A DNA stretch of 64,000 nucleotides. Origin: Idiomarina sp. (GTDB lineage Bacteria; Pseudomonadota; Gammaproteobacteria; Enterobacterales; Alteromonadaceae). Location of the stretch: the NCBI GenBank assembly GCA_022565355.1, contig JAIUMU010000001.1, forward strand, positions 124,001-188,000, given 5' to 3'. The notes under the pieces are model-generated. The model was not told the DNA's origin and ran no database searches. It saw nothing but the letters and a program-made list of their open reading frames with translations. A program made the translations under genes and the position numbers. Every line of letters begins with the position of its first letter. The first letter of the stretch is position 1. This document shows, piece by piece, positions 52,317-62,358 of the stretch.

Positions 52317-53549
52317 GTGGCAGAATTGCATTCGAACACGAATGAAGCTCAACAAGTTGCAGAGAAGGGCGCTATACAGCGCCCTTTGCTTATTGGCATT
52401 GTTGCGGGTGAGGCTTCTGGCGATATTCTTGGTGCTAGCTTAATGGCCGGTTTGAAACAGTTGCAACCGCAAGTGCGCTTTATTGGCGTAGGCGGACCGC
52501 GGATGCAGGCGGAGGGTTTGCAAAGCTTATTTGCAATGGAAACTCTTTCAGTGATGGGTTTTGTAGATGTGCTAAAACAACTACCGAGTTTATTACGGGC
52601 TCGTAAGCAGGTGGTGAGTAGTATGTTAGCAGAACAGCCTGATGCGTTTATTGGTATTGATGCACCAGATTTTAATCTGCCAATAGAGAAAAAGCTGAAA
52701 AAGGCCGGCATTCGTACACTCCATTATGTTTCGCCATCGGTATGGGCATGGCGGCCCAAGCGTATTTATGGCATTGCTGAAGCCACTAATATGGTGCTTG
52801 GTATTCTGCCGTTTGAAGCGGATTTTTATGCTCAGTATCAGGTGCCATACACCTTTGTGGGGCACCCATTAGCAGATAAGTTTCCCCGTGAATCATGCAA
52901 ACAGGCTGCACGCGCTAGTTTGCAACTGGATGAAACAAAGCAATATGTGGGGATTCTTCCTGGTAGCCGTAGCAGTGAGGTAGGGCATTTGGCCGGGCCT
53001 TTTATTGATGCTGCTATTGCTTTGCAAAAACAACATCCGGATTTACAGTTTTTAGTTCCCCTAGTGAACGAGGCGCGCAAGGCGCAGTTTCTAGCCGCAT
53101 TAGCGGAGCGCAAGGCACAGTTGAATTTGCACTTGTTCGCGGGGCAAAGCCATGACGTAATTGCTGCTAGCGATGCTACCATTCTTGCCTCTGGCACAGT
53201 GGCGTTGGAAGCTATGTTAATTAAACGGCCGATGGTGGTGTGTTACCGCTTTGGTTGGTTAAATTTCCAACTTATTAAACATTTTGTGAAAGTGCGCTTT
53301 TTCTCCTTACCAAATTTACTGCATACAGCTGCATCAGGCGTGCAGCAAGGCGAGAAACCTTATCAACAGCCGCTGGTAAAAGAATTACTACAAAATGAAG
53401 TGAGTGGCGCCAACATTGCCGCAACGGTAGAACAGCTGCTTACTAGCGATAATACCCAACTATATCAACGTTATCAGGAGCTTCACGCGCAACTGCAACA
53501 AGACGCGAGCTCGATATCGGCACAAACGGTGCTCGATACCATTCGTTAG
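52317..53549 (+). CDS. lpxB: lipid-A-disaccharide synthase
   Basis: 410 residues (E. coli 382). An N-terminal tail of about 25 residues precedes the core IGIVAGEASGDILGASLMAGL; no better later start is visible than GTG 52317. Further GT-B blocks are FIGVGGPRMQAEG, PSVWAWRPKRIYGIAE, ILPGSRSSEVGHLAGPF and ASGTVALEAMLIKRPMVVCYR. Condenses UDP-diacylglucosamine with lipid X. rnhB and dnaE, its usual downstream neighbours, are absent here. Confidence 0.96.
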   Translation: MAELHSNTNEAQQVAEKGAIQRPLLIGIVAGEASGDILGASLMAGLKQLQPQVRFIGVGGPRMQAEGLQSLFAMETLSVMGFVDVLKQLPSLLRARKQVVSSMLAEQPDAFIGIDAPDFNLPIEKKLKKAGIRTLHYVSPSVWAWRPKRIYGIAEATNMVLGILPFEADFYAQYQVPYTFVGHPLADKFPRESCKQAARASLQLDETKQYVGILPGSRSSEVGHLAGPFIDAAIALQKQHPDLQFLVPLVNEARKAQFLAALAERKAQLNLHLFAGQSHDVIAASDATILASGTVALEAMLIKRPMVVCYRFGWLNFQLIKHFVKVRFFSLPNLLHTAASGVQQGEKPYQQPLVKELLQNEVSGANIAATVEQLLTSDNTQLYQRYQELHAQLQQDASSISAQTVLDTIR

Positions 53550-53767
53550 TGTTCCTGTAAGGTACTGCATCGGTGATGAATACCTAATCAGTGCAGTGTA
53601 ATAACAGCTTGCACCTACTGCTTTTCCAAATACCTCTTACCATTATTCATTTTTCGATTAGTAAATTCCATCGCTATGCGATAAGTGAATACACGCTTTG
53701 CAGCCAGCGATTTGTGCCGCGGATTACATCTTCCTATACTGCACACATTGAAAAAAAGGAGAGCACT

Positions 53768-54745
53768 ATGGGATTATTAGTAGATGGCCAATGGCAAGAT
53801 AAATGGTATGACACCAGCAAATCAGGTGGCCGCTTTGAGCGCTCTGAAGCACAATTTCGGAATTGGGTAACGGCTGACGGTAGCGCAGGCCCAACCGGTA
53901 GCGGTGGCTTTAAGGCTGAATCGGGTAGGTATCATTTGTATGTTTCTTTCGCCTGCCCTTGGGCTCACCGAACGCTTATTTTTCGCAAGCTTAAGGGCTT
54001 AGAAGAGCACATTACTTTCTCCGCTGTGGCGCCGGAAATGTTGGCAAATGGCTGGGAGTTTCGAACGGGAACTGAACTTGCAGATCCGTTATATGATCTT
54101 GAATTTATGCATCAAATTTACACCAAAGCTAACCCAGATTACAGTGGCCGCGTAACCGTGCCGGTGTTGTGGGATAAGCAGCAGCAAACCGTTGTAAGTA
54201 ATGAATCAGCAGATATTATTCGCATGTTGAACAGTGCTTTCAATGAACTAACGGGCAATCAGGAAGATTATTATCCAGAACAGCTGCGTGCGGCGATTGA
54301 TGAAGTAAATGACTTGGTGTACGACAACGTGAACAATGGCGTATACAAAAGTGGTTTCGCTACCTCGCAAGCGGCTTATGAAGAAGCATTTACCAGCTTA
54401 TTCGCCGCGTTAGATAAGCTTGAGCAAACTCTTGCAGGAAGCCGTTATTTAACCGGCAGTACTCTTACCGAGGCGGATTGGCGTTTATTTACCACACTGG
54501 TTCGTTTTGATGCGGTTTATGTAGGGCACTTTAAATGTAATCAAAAACGTATTGTTGATTACCCAAACTTATGGGGCTTTGTACGCGACCTTTATCAAGT
54601 TGAGGGCGTAGCGGAAACTGTGAACATGTACCACATTAAAACGCACTATTATGTAAGCCACGACATGATCAACCCAACGGGTGTAGTGCCCAAGGGGCCA
54701 GAAATTGATTTTATGGCACCACATGATAGACAAAAATTTGCGTAA
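53768..54745 (+). CDS. yqjG: glutathionyl-hydroquinone reductase (xi-class glutathione transferase, YqjG/ECM4 type)
   Basis: 325 residues from the ATG at 53768 behind AAAGGAGAG. The catalytic Cys is in YVSFACPWAHRTLIFRKLKGL (CPWAxR motif), and VTVPVLWDKQQQTVVSNESADIIRML is the glutathione-binding Glu/Ser region. YLTGSTLTEADWRLFTTLVRFD and YYVSHDMINPTGVVPKGP lie in the C-terminal half. Reduces glutathionyl-hydroquinones. A pirin gene follows, suggesting a redox/xenobiotic unit. Confidence 0.92.
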   Translation: MGLLVDGQWQDKWYDTSKSGGRFERSEAQFRNWVTADGSAGPTGSGGFKAESGRYHLYVSFACPWAHRTLIFRKLKGLEEHITFSAVAPEMLANGWEFRTGTELADPLYDLEFMHQIYTKANPDYSGRVTVPVLWDKQQQTVVSNESADIIRMLNSAFNELTGNQEDYYPEQLRAAIDEVNDLVYDNVNNGVYKSGFATSQAAYEEAFTSLFAALDKLEQTLAGSRYLTGSTLTEADWRLFTTLVRFDAVYVGHFKCNQKRIVDYPNLWGFVRDLYQVEGVAETVNMYHIKTHYYVSHDMINPTGVVPKGPEIDFMAPHDRQKFA

Positions 54746-54815
54746 TATTTAATAACTTTCATGATTTTTAAAGCGGCTCCGTAACCTTGTTAGTGAACCG
54801 CGCGAGGGTATCTTT

Positions 54816-55646
54816 ATGGCCAGTTCAATTATTAAACATCGCGTACGCGGCATGCCTGCACAAGATGGTGCGGGTGTTAAGTTAAAGCGCGTTATTAATC
54901 AGCCGGCGTTTCGCCATCGGGATCCAATTCTGATGCTGGATGAATTTAAATCCGATGATCCCAATGATTATATTGCAGGCTTTCCACCGCACCCACATCG
55001 TGGTTTTTGCACGCTAACCTATATGTTGGCTGGCAATATGGCGCATGAAGATTCGAAAGGAAATACGGGTGAAATTAGCACGGGTGGGTTACAGTGGATG
55101 AAAGCAGCCCGGGGCATGATTCATTCAGAAATGCCGAAACAGAAAGATGGCTTAATGTGGGGCTTTCAACTTTGGCTGAACTTGCCTGCAGCGGAAAAAA
55201 TGAGTGACCCGGAGTATGCGGACATCCCTGGCGACACGGTACCAGAAGTGCCTGTTGAAGGTGGCATTGTGCGGGTATTAAGTGGTGATTTTAATGGCCA
55301 AACTGGGCCAGTAAACGCGCCAGGTCGTGATTTTCTGTATTTGGATTATCGGTTGCCAGGCGGGGTAAGTGTAGTACTACCACAACAAGGCCAACAAACT
55401 CGCTTAGTGTATGTATATCAAGGATCCATCCAAGTGGCTGGTGTAGAAGTACAAGCGGGCGAATTAATTGAGCTTGATGCGGATGCTGAGGTAAGCTTAG
55501 TAACGGGTGCAGAAGGGCATTTCTTATTGATGGCAGCCAAGCCAATTGGTGAGCCGATTGCCCAGTATGGTCCATTTGTGATGAACACTGAGGCTGAGTT
55601 ACGGCAAGCCTTTATGGATTACCAAAGTGGTAAATTAACCGCCTAA
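54816..55646 (+). CDS. pirin family protein
   Basis: 276 residues, bicupin. The metal-binding site of the N-terminal cupin is visible: FPPHPHRGFCTLTYMLAG (two His) and ARGMIHSEMP (His and Glu). Some bacterial pirins act as quercetin 2,3-dioxygenases; others have regulatory roles, so the activity here is open. It follows the glutathione transferase by 70 nt. Confidence 0.9.
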   Translation: MASSIIKHRVRGMPAQDGAGVKLKRVINQPAFRHRDPILMLDEFKSDDPNDYIAGFPPHPHRGFCTLTYMLAGNMAHEDSKGNTGEISTGGLQWMKAARGMIHSEMPKQKDGLMWGFQLWLNLPAAEKMSDPEYADIPGDTVPEVPVEGGIVRVLSGDFNGQTGPVNAPGRDFLYLDYRLPGGVSVVLPQQGQQTRLVYVYQGSIQVAGVEVQAGELIELDADAEVSLVTGAEGHFLLMAAKPIGEPIAQYGPFVMNTEAELRQAFMDYQSGKLTA

Positions 55647-55676
55647 TGCGCAATGTGGCGCAGCATTTAGGAGCTC

Positions 55677-56552
55677 ATGGATCTCGATCTTTTTCTGGAT
55701 AAGTTATGGTTGCAGCAGGGTGTAAGTAAACACACCCTCGCTGCTTATCGCTCCGATTTACGCCACTTTGCCGAGTGGCTAGAGCCGCAATCATGTGCGC
55801 TTGCCGATGCTAACCGTGAGCACTTAGAAAACTATTTGGCGTATCTGCGCCAATCAGGCAAACACCCCCGCACCCAAGCACGCTTCTTAAGCGCTGCGCG
55901 CAAATACTTTGGTTGGTTAATGCAACAACATGGGCGCACTGATGATCCTTGTGCGCATTTGCAGAGCCCCAAACAACCCGCTTCGTTACCGAAATCACTA
56001 TCAGAAGACGCGGTAGCAACGCTATTGGCGGCGCCAGATGTGCATACCAGCTTGGGTTTACGCGATAAAGCGATGTTGGAAGTATTGTATGCAACAGGCT
56101 TACGGGTTACTGAATTGGTGCAACTGAAATTGAATGAACTTAGTGTGCGGCAAGGTTTAGTGCGTGTAGTAGGTAAGGGCAATAAAGAGCGTTTGGTACC
56201 TCTGGGTGAAGAAGCATTGCATTGGCTTGGAGAATACTTACGCCACGGCCGGCCTGATCTATTAAAAACTAATCACGATGTGGTATTTGTATCGAATCGT
56301 GGCAAGCAAATGACCCGGCAAACATTTTGGCATCGAATTCGCATTTATGCGCAACAAGCAGGGTTACCAGAAGGTATATCACCGCACCGCTTACGCCATG
56401 CATTTGCCACCCATCTATTAAACCATGGTGCCGATCTCCGAGCCTTGCAAATGCTTTTAGGGCATAGCGATATTGCTACTACACAAATCTACACGGAAGT
56501 GGCCAAGGCTCGTTTGAAGCAGTTGCATGAAACGCATCATCCACGGGGTTAG
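55677..56552 (+). CDS. xerD: site-specific tyrosine recombinase XerD
   Basis: 291 residues (E. coli 298). Resolves chromosome dimers at dif with XerC. N-terminal core-binding domain (FLDKLWLQQGVSKHTLAAYRSDLRHF) and catalytic residues in order: Arg in YATGLRVTELVQL, Lys in VVGKGNKERLVPL, His/Arg in SPHRLRHAFATH, His in LLGHSDIATTQ, Tyr in IYTEVAK. In E. coli dsbC lies between xerD and recJ; here it is missing. Confidence 0.95.
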   Translation: MDLDLFLDKLWLQQGVSKHTLAAYRSDLRHFAEWLEPQSCALADANREHLENYLAYLRQSGKHPRTQARFLSAARKYFGWLMQQHGRTDDPCAHLQSPKQPASLPKSLSEDAVATLLAAPDVHTSLGLRDKAMLEVLYATGLRVTELVQLKLNELSVRQGLVRVVGKGNKERLVPLGEEALHWLGEYLRHGRPDLLKTNHDVVFVSNRGKQMTRQTFWHRIRIYAQQAGLPEGISPHRLRHAFATHLLNHGADLRALQMLLGHSDIATTQIYTEVAKARLKQLHETHHPRG

Positions 56553-56673
56553 TTACTCTGTAGGCAGAAGCTCATGCTAATGCTAGAATGCTCTCTACTC
56601 GTGCGCAATAGCGTACCCAGTTTTGCATTACCCGATTGTTCTTCACGGTCGTTTCATATGAGTGAGATACGCA

Positions 56674-58398
56674 GTGAGCTCTCCGATACAAATTCGCCGG
56701 CGTGAGCCGCGCACCACTACTAATTTCCCTAGCCATATTCCGAGCGTTTTGCAGCGCGTGTATGCCAATCGCGGTGTTGAACACGCAGAGCAGCTGGATT
56801 TATCGGCCAAAGGCCTTGTGCATTATCAACAACTCACGGATTGCGAGCGTGCGGCAGCGCGGATTGCCACGGCAATTATGCAGGGCGAAAGTATCTGCAT
56901 TTGTGGCGATTTTGACGCCGACGGCGCCACCAGTGTTGCGTTGTTAATGAGCTTCTTTCGCGATATACAGCACGCGCGCGCGTTTTATTTAGTGCCGAAT
57001 CGATTTGCTGATGGTTACGGATTATCGGCAAATCTTGCCGAGTATGCGCACAAAGAGGGCGCTAACTTATTGATTACCGTTGATAACGGCATAAGTAGCC
57101 ATGCTGGTGTGCAGCGGGCGAATGATATAGGCATGAACGTAATCGTTACGGATCACCATTTACCGGGCAAAGAGTTACCGAATGCTTACGCTATCGTGAA
57201 TCCAAATCGTGCCGATTGTTGCTTTCCTTCTAAGCAACTGGCGGGTGTGGGCGTTGCTTTTTATATTTTACTTGCGCTTCGCGCATGGTTTCGCGAACAC
57301 AAGCCCGAGCATCAAGCAGCCCAGGTTAATATTGCGGAATATCTTGATTTAGTAGCACTCGGCACCGTTGCCGATGTAGTGCCGCTAGATTACAACAACC
57401 GCATTTTAGTGCGCCAGGGATTAGCACGAATTCGCGAACAGCGGTGTCGGCCAGGAATTCTGGCGTTATTGGCAGTGGGTCGCAGAGAAGCACAGCAAAT
57501 TACCGCTACCGATCTCGGTTTTATTGTGGGGCCACGTATTAATGCGGCAGGGCGGCTGGATGATATTCAACAAGGCATTGAATGTTTGTTAGCGCAAGAT
57601 TATCCAAGGGCACAAATGATTGCCTTACGCCTTGATGAACTGAATCAACAGCGGCGCAGCATAGAAACAGATATGCAAGCGGAAGCGCAGCAATGTATTG
57701 CGCGATTACAGCTGAACGAACAAAGTTTACCGCCAATTCTTACGGTTTATGATGAGAATTTCCATCAAGGCGTAATTGGCATCGTGGCGGGCCGGTTAAA
57801 AGAACAATTTTATCGGCCTACGATGGTATTCGCCAAGGGTGAAGATGGCTGCTTCAAAGGATCCTGCCGTTCGGTACAGGGCGTGCATATTCGTGATTTG
57901 TTGGAACAAGTAGCTGCGGAAGCGCCTGAGGTGATTAGTAAGTTCGGTGGCCATGCAATGGCGGCGGGTTTAAGTGTTCCAGAACAACACTGGGAAGCCT
58001 TCAATCAAGCCTTGCAGAGCGTAGCTGCCCGCTGGGTTCCACAAGAAGTATTGGCGCGCGTAGTGTGGAGCGATGGCGAACTTGCGGCGCACGAGTTTAA
58101 TCTTGATGTGGCCACCGCATTACAGCACGGTGGCCCCTGGGGACAAGGGTTTCCCCAGCCTCTGTTTGACGGGGAATTTACCATTCTGCAAGAGCGTTGG
58201 TTGAAAGATGTGCATTTGAAACTGGTACTGCAACCACATGGTAGCAGGGAAACCTTCGATGCGATCGCATTTAATGTGCCACGTGCCGGATGGCAATGGC
58301 ACTCCCCTGGTAGTGCGAGAATGGTATATAGGCTCGATATTAATGAGTTTCGCGGGCAACGGAATGTGCAACTATTGATTGAACATGTAGAGGCTTAG
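56674..58398 (+). CDS. recJ: single-stranded-DNA-specific exonuclease RecJ
   Basis: 5'-3' exonuclease for recombination and mismatch repair. 574 residues from GTG 56674 (MSSPIQIRRRE), which aligns with E. coli RecJ (577); an in-frame GTG at 56662 adds four residues. DHH-family motifs: GDFDADGATSVAL, TVDNGISSHAGVQ, VTDHHLPG, LGTVADVVPLD; DHHA1 domain KFGGHAMAAGLSV. The upstream 120 bp after xerD hold no gene. Confidence 0.95.
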   Translation: MSSPIQIRRREPRTTTNFPSHIPSVLQRVYANRGVEHAEQLDLSAKGLVHYQQLTDCERAAARIATAIMQGESICICGDFDADGATSVALLMSFFRDIQHARAFYLVPNRFADGYGLSANLAEYAHKEGANLLITVDNGISSHAGVQRANDIGMNVIVTDHHLPGKELPNAYAIVNPNRADCCFPSKQLAGVGVAFYILLALRAWFREHKPEHQAAQVNIAEYLDLVALGTVADVVPLDYNNRILVRQGLARIREQRCRPGILALLAVGRREAQQITATDLGFIVGPRINAAGRLDDIQQGIECLLAQDYPRAQMIALRLDELNQQRRSIETDMQAEAQQCIARLQLNEQSLPPILTVYDENFHQGVIGIVAGRLKEQFYRPTMVFAKGEDGCFKGSCRSVQGVHIRDLLEQVAAEAPEVISKFGGHAMAAGLSVPEQHWEAFNQALQSVAARWVPQEVLARVVWSDGELAAHEFNLDVATALQHGGPWGQGFPQPLFDGEFTILQERWLKDVHLKLVLQPHGSRETFDAIAFNVPRAGWQWHSPGSARMVYRLDINEFRGQRNVQLLIEHVEA

Positions 58399-58447
58399 GC
58401 CTGTTGTTTAGGAGTGAAATCCGTTAAACTATCGCGCTCATATGAAG

Positions 58448-58474
58448 GGTGTCAGAGGCTAGGCCGCTGACACC
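58448..58474 (+). terminator. hairpin between recJ and prfB
   Basis: GGTGTCAG (58448-58455) pairs perfectly with CTGACACC (58467-58474). The following tract is AATTTG, so termination would be weak. Confidence 0.4.
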
Positions 58475-58519
58475 AATTTGTTCATAGCCATCGAATAATA
58501 TGTAATTCAGGAAGCGTTA

Positions 58520-59630
58520 ATGTCTGAGAGAATGCTGGAAAGCAACGCCATTGCTCATCAAATAGAAGACCTCAAGCAGCGCTCAGCGCAGCTTAGGGGG
58601 TATCTTTGACTTAGAGGTGAAAACAGAACGCCTCGAAGAAGTTGAACGTGAGCTTGAAGACCCCGATGTTTGGAATAACCCAGAGAAAGCGCAAGCATTG
58701 GGCAAAGAGCGCGCAGCTTTAGAAGCTGTGGTGAATACCATGCGCAATCTCACGCAGGGTTTAGAAGACGCCGAAGGCTTTTTAGAGCTTGCCAGTGAAG
58801 AAAGTGATGATGACATGCTCACCGAAGCTGGCGATGAAGTACAACGCCTTACTACTGATCTGGAAAAGCTCGAGTTTCGCCGTATGTTTTCTGGCCCCAA
58901 CGATGCCTCAGATTGCTACTTAGATTTGCAATCGGGTTCTGGCGGTACCGAAGCGCAAGATTGGTGCAGCATGCTGTTACGTATGTATTTGCGCTGGGGC
59001 GAAGCCAACGGCATGAAAACCGAGATCACCGAACTCTCTGAAGGTGAAGTTGCGGGCATAAAATCCGCTACCATTCGCTTTTCTGGTGAATATGCGTTTG
59101 GTTGGTTACGCACAGAAACCGGCGTACACCGCTTAGTTCGTAAATCGCCATTTGATTCCGGTAGCCGGCGGCACACGTCGTTTGCTTCGGCATTTGTTTA
59201 CCCTGAAATTGATGATGATATCGAAATCGATATTAATCCTGCTGATTTACGCGTAGATACCTACCGCGCCTCTGGCGCAGGTGGGCAGCACGTAAACCGA
59301 ACTGATTCGGCAATTCGTATTACCCACGAACCGAGCGGAATTGTAGTGCAATGCCAAAGCGATCGTTCGCAACATAAAAACCGCGATGCAGCAATGAAAC
59401 AGCTTCGCGCCAAGTTGTATGAAATGGAATTGCAGAAGCAGAATGAAGCGAAACAAGCTCTTGAAGATAGCAAATCAGACATTGGTTGGGGCAGCCAAAT
59501 TCGCTCTTATGTGCTCGATGATTCGCGCATTAAAGATTTACGTACTGGTGTGGAAACACGCAATACGCAGGCCGTACTTGACGGTGATTTGAACAAGTTT
59601 TTACAGGCCAGTTTGAAATCAGGCTTGTAA
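58520..59630 (+). CDS. prfB: peptide chain release factor 2, with programmed +1 frameshift
   Basis: Recognises UGA and UAA. Translation starts at ATG 58520 and reaches an in-frame TGA at 58607-58609 after 29 codons. The site AGGGGG TAT CTT TGA C (58595-58610) is the classical RF2 autoregulatory frameshift: a Shine-Dalgarno-like AGGGGG three bases before CTT, slip on CTTT, reading resumed at GAC 58608. Total about 369 residues (E. coli 365). The codon-recognition SPF lies in [11 protein letters not shown] and the hydrolysis GGQ in [15 protein letters not shown]. lysS follows, as in E. coli. Confidence 0.97.
58595..58610 (+). promoter_or_regulatory. prfB: prfB programmed frameshift site
   Basis: AGGGGGTATCTTTGAC, identical in its functional elements to the E. 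coli site: internal Shine-Dalgarno-like AGGGGG, slippery CTT, stop TGA followed by C. Low RF2 slows termination and favours the +1 shift. Confidence 0.96.
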
Positions 59631-59696
59631 GTAAGGTTAATGAATTGCTGGCCCGCGTAATGTGTTAGCACCAACGAATTGAATGAAGGATTTTTT

Positions 59697-61214
59697 ATGA
59701 GTGATAAGCAGCAGCCCGAAGTGCAGGATGTAAACCAGCAAATTCGTGAGCGTAAGCAGAAGTTGCAGCAATTACGTGATGCTGGTAATCCGTTTCCAAA
59801 CGATTTTCGCCGCGAAAATTTAGCGGCTGAATTGCACGAGGCTCACGGTGCAGCTGAAGGTGAAGCACTAGTGGAGCAGGGTGTACGCGTAAGTGTAGCC
59901 GGCCGTATGATGCTGCGCCGCATTATGGGTAAAGCAAGCTTTGCTACGTTGCAGGATATGAGCGGCCAGATTCAAATTTATGTGGCTCGGGATAATTTGG
60001 CTGAAGGCCTGTACAACGATGGCTTCAAAAAGTGGGATCTTGGCGATATCGTTGGCGTTACCGGCACGTTGTTTAAAACACGCACGGGTGAGCTTACAAT
60101 CCAAGTGGATGAAATTAAGCTATTAACGAAAGCTTTGCGTCCATTACCAGACAAATTCCATGGCTTAGCGGATCAAGAAACTCGTTATCGCCAACGTTAC
60201 CTTGATTTAATTGTGAATCAGCAAGCGCGCGAAACTTTTGTGATGCGCAGTAAAGCTATTGAATATATCCGCCAGTTCTTGAACAAACGGGCGTTTTTAG
60301 AAGTAGAAACGCCAATGATGCAAACCATTCCTGGTGGTGCATCAGCGCGGCCATTTGTAACTCATCATAATGCGCTGGATATGGATTTGTATTTGCGAAT
60401 AGCGCCAGAGCTTTACCTTAAGCGGCTTGTGGTAGGCGGTTTTGAAAAAGTATTCGAAATAAACCGCAACTTCCGTAATGAAGGGCTTTCTACGCGCCAT
60501 AATCCAGAGTTCACCATGCTTGAGTTCTATTGGGGTTATGCTGATTACCAGGATTTAATGAACCTTACGGAAGAAATGATTCGCGGTTTGTGTTCTGAGC
60601 TACTCGGCAGCACTTTGGTAAATTACCAAGGTGAGCAGTTTGATTTTGGCCAACCGTTTGCGCGTTTATCTGTTGTTGATGCGATTTTGCAGTATAACCC
60701 TGAGCTAACAGAAGCCGATGTAAACGATATGGCAACGGCTACAGCTTACGCTGAAAAGCTTGGAATTAAAGTGCAAAAAAGCTGGGGTTTGGGCAAGCTA
60801 CAAATCGAAATCTTCGAAGAAACAGCGGAACACAAGCTGCTGCAGCCAACCTTTATAACCGCTTACCCTGCAGAAGTTTCGCCCTTGGCGCGGCGTAATA
60901 ACGACAATCCATTTGTTACTGATAGATTTGAGTTTTTTGTGGGCGGCAGAGAAATCGCTAATGGCTTCTCTGAGTTGAATGATGCGGAAGATCAGGCTGC
61001 TCGCTTCCAAGAACAAATGCAGCAAAAAGAGGCCGGTGATGCCGAGGCCATGTTCTATGATGCGGATTATGTAACTGCGTTGGAATATGGTTTGCCGCCA
61101 ACTGCGGGTGAGGGAATCGGTATTGATCGGTTAGTAATGTTACTAACAGATTCACCTTCTATTCGCGACGTGTTGCTGTTTCCACATATGCGGCCACAGA
61201 AGCAAGAGAGTTAA
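59697..61214 (+). CDS. lysS: lysyl-tRNA synthetase, class II
   Basis: 505 residues from the ATG at 59697 behind AAGGA; the open frame extends to 59679. N-terminal OB-fold anticodon domain ([26 protein letters not shown]) and class II core: motif 1 [21 protein letters not shown], motif 2 [18 protein letters not shown], motif 3 [20 protein letters not shown]. Same order prfB-lysS as E. coli. Confidence 0.98.
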   Translation: MSDKQQPEVQDVNQQIRERKQKLQQLRDAGNPFPNDFRRENLAAELHEAHGAAEGEALVEQGVRVSVAGRMMLRRIMGKASFATLQDMSGQIQIYVARDNLAEGLYNDGFKKWDLGDIVGVTGTLFKTRTGELTIQVDEIKLLTKALRPLPDKFHGLADQETRYRQRYLDLIVNQQARETFVMRSKAIEYIRQFLNKRAFLEVETPMMQTIPGGASARPFVTHHNALDMDLYLRIAPELYLKRLVVGGFEKVFEINRNFRNEGLSTRHNPEFTMLEFYWGYADYQDLMNLTEEMIRGLCSELLGSTLVNYQGEQFDFGQPFARLSVVDAILQYNPELTEADVNDMATATAYAEKLGIKVQKSWGLGKLQIEIFEETAEHKLLQPTFITAYPAEVSPLARRNNDNPFVTDRFEFFVGGREIANGFSELNDAEDQAARFQEQMQQKEAGDAEAMFYDADYVTALEYGLPPTAGEGIGIDRLVMLLTDSPSIRDVLLFPHMRPQKQES

Positions 61215-61232
61215 TCTCTAATTGCGCACAAC

Positions 61233-61270
61233 AACCCTCAAATAGTTATGCTGTTTGGGGGTTTTTATTT
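61233..61270 (+). terminator. intrinsic terminator after lysS
   Basis: AACCCTCAAA (61233-61242) pairs with TTTGGGGGTT (61254-61263), with one T·G, then T-rich sequence. It overlaps the 3' end of the convergent EAL gene. Confidence 0.7.
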
Positions 61271-62055
61271 TCTGCAACCCAAGTACTTAGTTCTGCAATA
61301 CTTAAGGGTCTACTAATTTGAAACCCTTGAATGATATCAAACCCTAATTCAGCAACTGTATTGAGCGTGGCGATATCTTCAATTCCTTCAGCGGTAACCA
61401 AAACGCCAGTTTGATGCGCAAGGAGCATTACTGCTTTGGTCAAAAATTCCGCTTCTTTGGAGGTGTGAATGTTCGCAATAACAGAAATATCCACTTTAAT
61501 TTGATGCAGGTGCATTTGCGCTATTATAGTTGCGGTGGCGTCAGCGGTGCCAAAATCATCGAGTGCTACTTTAAAGCCTGCTTTGCGGAATTTCTCAAGC
61601 AGCCCAATAAAATGATTAATTTGATTGAATACCACAGATTCAGGAAACTCTAAAATTAACTGGTTCGGATGAATGCCGTGTTGCTCACACTGCTCGATAA
61701 GCACCGTTAAGAAGTTTGGATGTTGAAAGGATGCTGGGCTTACATTCACCGATAAGTTTAAATCCGCATCATGCTCACATAGCAATTTAAACTCTGGTAA
61801 CGCTTGTTGCAAAATGCGTACTGTAACTTCATCGATAATGCCGCGTTCTTCTGCTAGTTCGATTAATTCTGGAGCACTCAATTCACCGTAGTGAGGATGT
61901 GACCAACGGGCAAATATCTCCACGCCGATAAATCGACGTGAATTCACTAACTGCATGGGTTGGTAGGCAACCGAGCAATGTTCTAGCAATAGCTCATTGG
62001 CAATGCTTTTTTTATTGCGCGGTAAGTGTATAACTCCATTTGTGGGCTCTGCCAT
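61246..62055 (-). CDS. EAL-domain protein (putative c-di-GMP phosphodiesterase)
   Basis: 269 residues consisting of a stand-alone EAL domain without a sensor, GGDEF or membrane segment. The signature EAL is changed to EIF (GVEIFARWSHP), but other catalytic positions look intact: Asn in LSVNVSPASF, Glu in LILEFPESV, LDDFGT, Lys in QIKVDISVI, Glu in TAEGIED and Gln in IIQGFQISRPL. It may be active or may only bind c-di-GMP. It converges on lysS. Confidence 0.88.
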   Translation of the reverse strand: MAEPTNGVIHLPRNKKSIANELLLEHCSVAYQPMQLVNSRRFIGVEIFARWSHPHYGELSAPELIELAEERGIIDEVTVRILQQALPEFKLLCEHDADLNLSVNVSPASFQHPNFLTVLIEQCEQHGIHPNQLILEFPESVVFNQINHFIGLLEKFRKAGFKVALDDFGTADATATIIAQMHLHQIKVDISVIANIHTSKEAEFLTKAVMLLAHQTGVLVTAEGIEDIATLNTVAELGFDIIQGFQISRPLSIAELSTWVAENKNPQTA

Positions 62056-62358
62056 TTCCTATTTGCTACCTTGGTTTTACTGTACTGTTAGAACACTTTG
62101 AGTTGTTGATTACATTTTGGTCTAAAATGCTCAATAGTGCAATTGCTACTAGGTTAGGATAAACGCAGGTTTTTAGCGCTATTTGTGCGCTTTGCATAAA
62201 GCTATAAGGCAAGATTACGAAATTTAATTGTGATGGAGGTAGATAAAAAAGAGCCGCAATCATGAGATTGCGGCTCTTTTTAACATTCTACAGAATAACG
62301 TTTCACAAAGTAGTGTTGCGGGTTTATCTGATGGAATCAGTTTACCCGATAGCAGTGC
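62056..62358. other. intergenic region between slyD and the EAL gene
   Basis: About 300 bp without a gene. The only clear feature is the perfect terminator hairpin at 62246-62282; the remaining part must contain the EAL gene promoter, which I could not place confidently. Confidence 0.6.
62246..62282. terminator. bidirectional-looking intrinsic terminator downstream of slyD
   Basis: A perfect 16-bp stem, AAAAAGAGCCGCAATC (62247-62262) with GATTGCGGCTCTTTTT (62267-62282) and an ATGA loop, giving T-tracts on both strands. It most likely ends the ygfZ-slyD transcript on the minus strand. Confidence 0.87.

Noticed and set aside
58520-58609. prfB as a frameshifted pseudogene
   Set aside because: The interruption is exactly the functional RF2 frameshift site, so the gene is intact.
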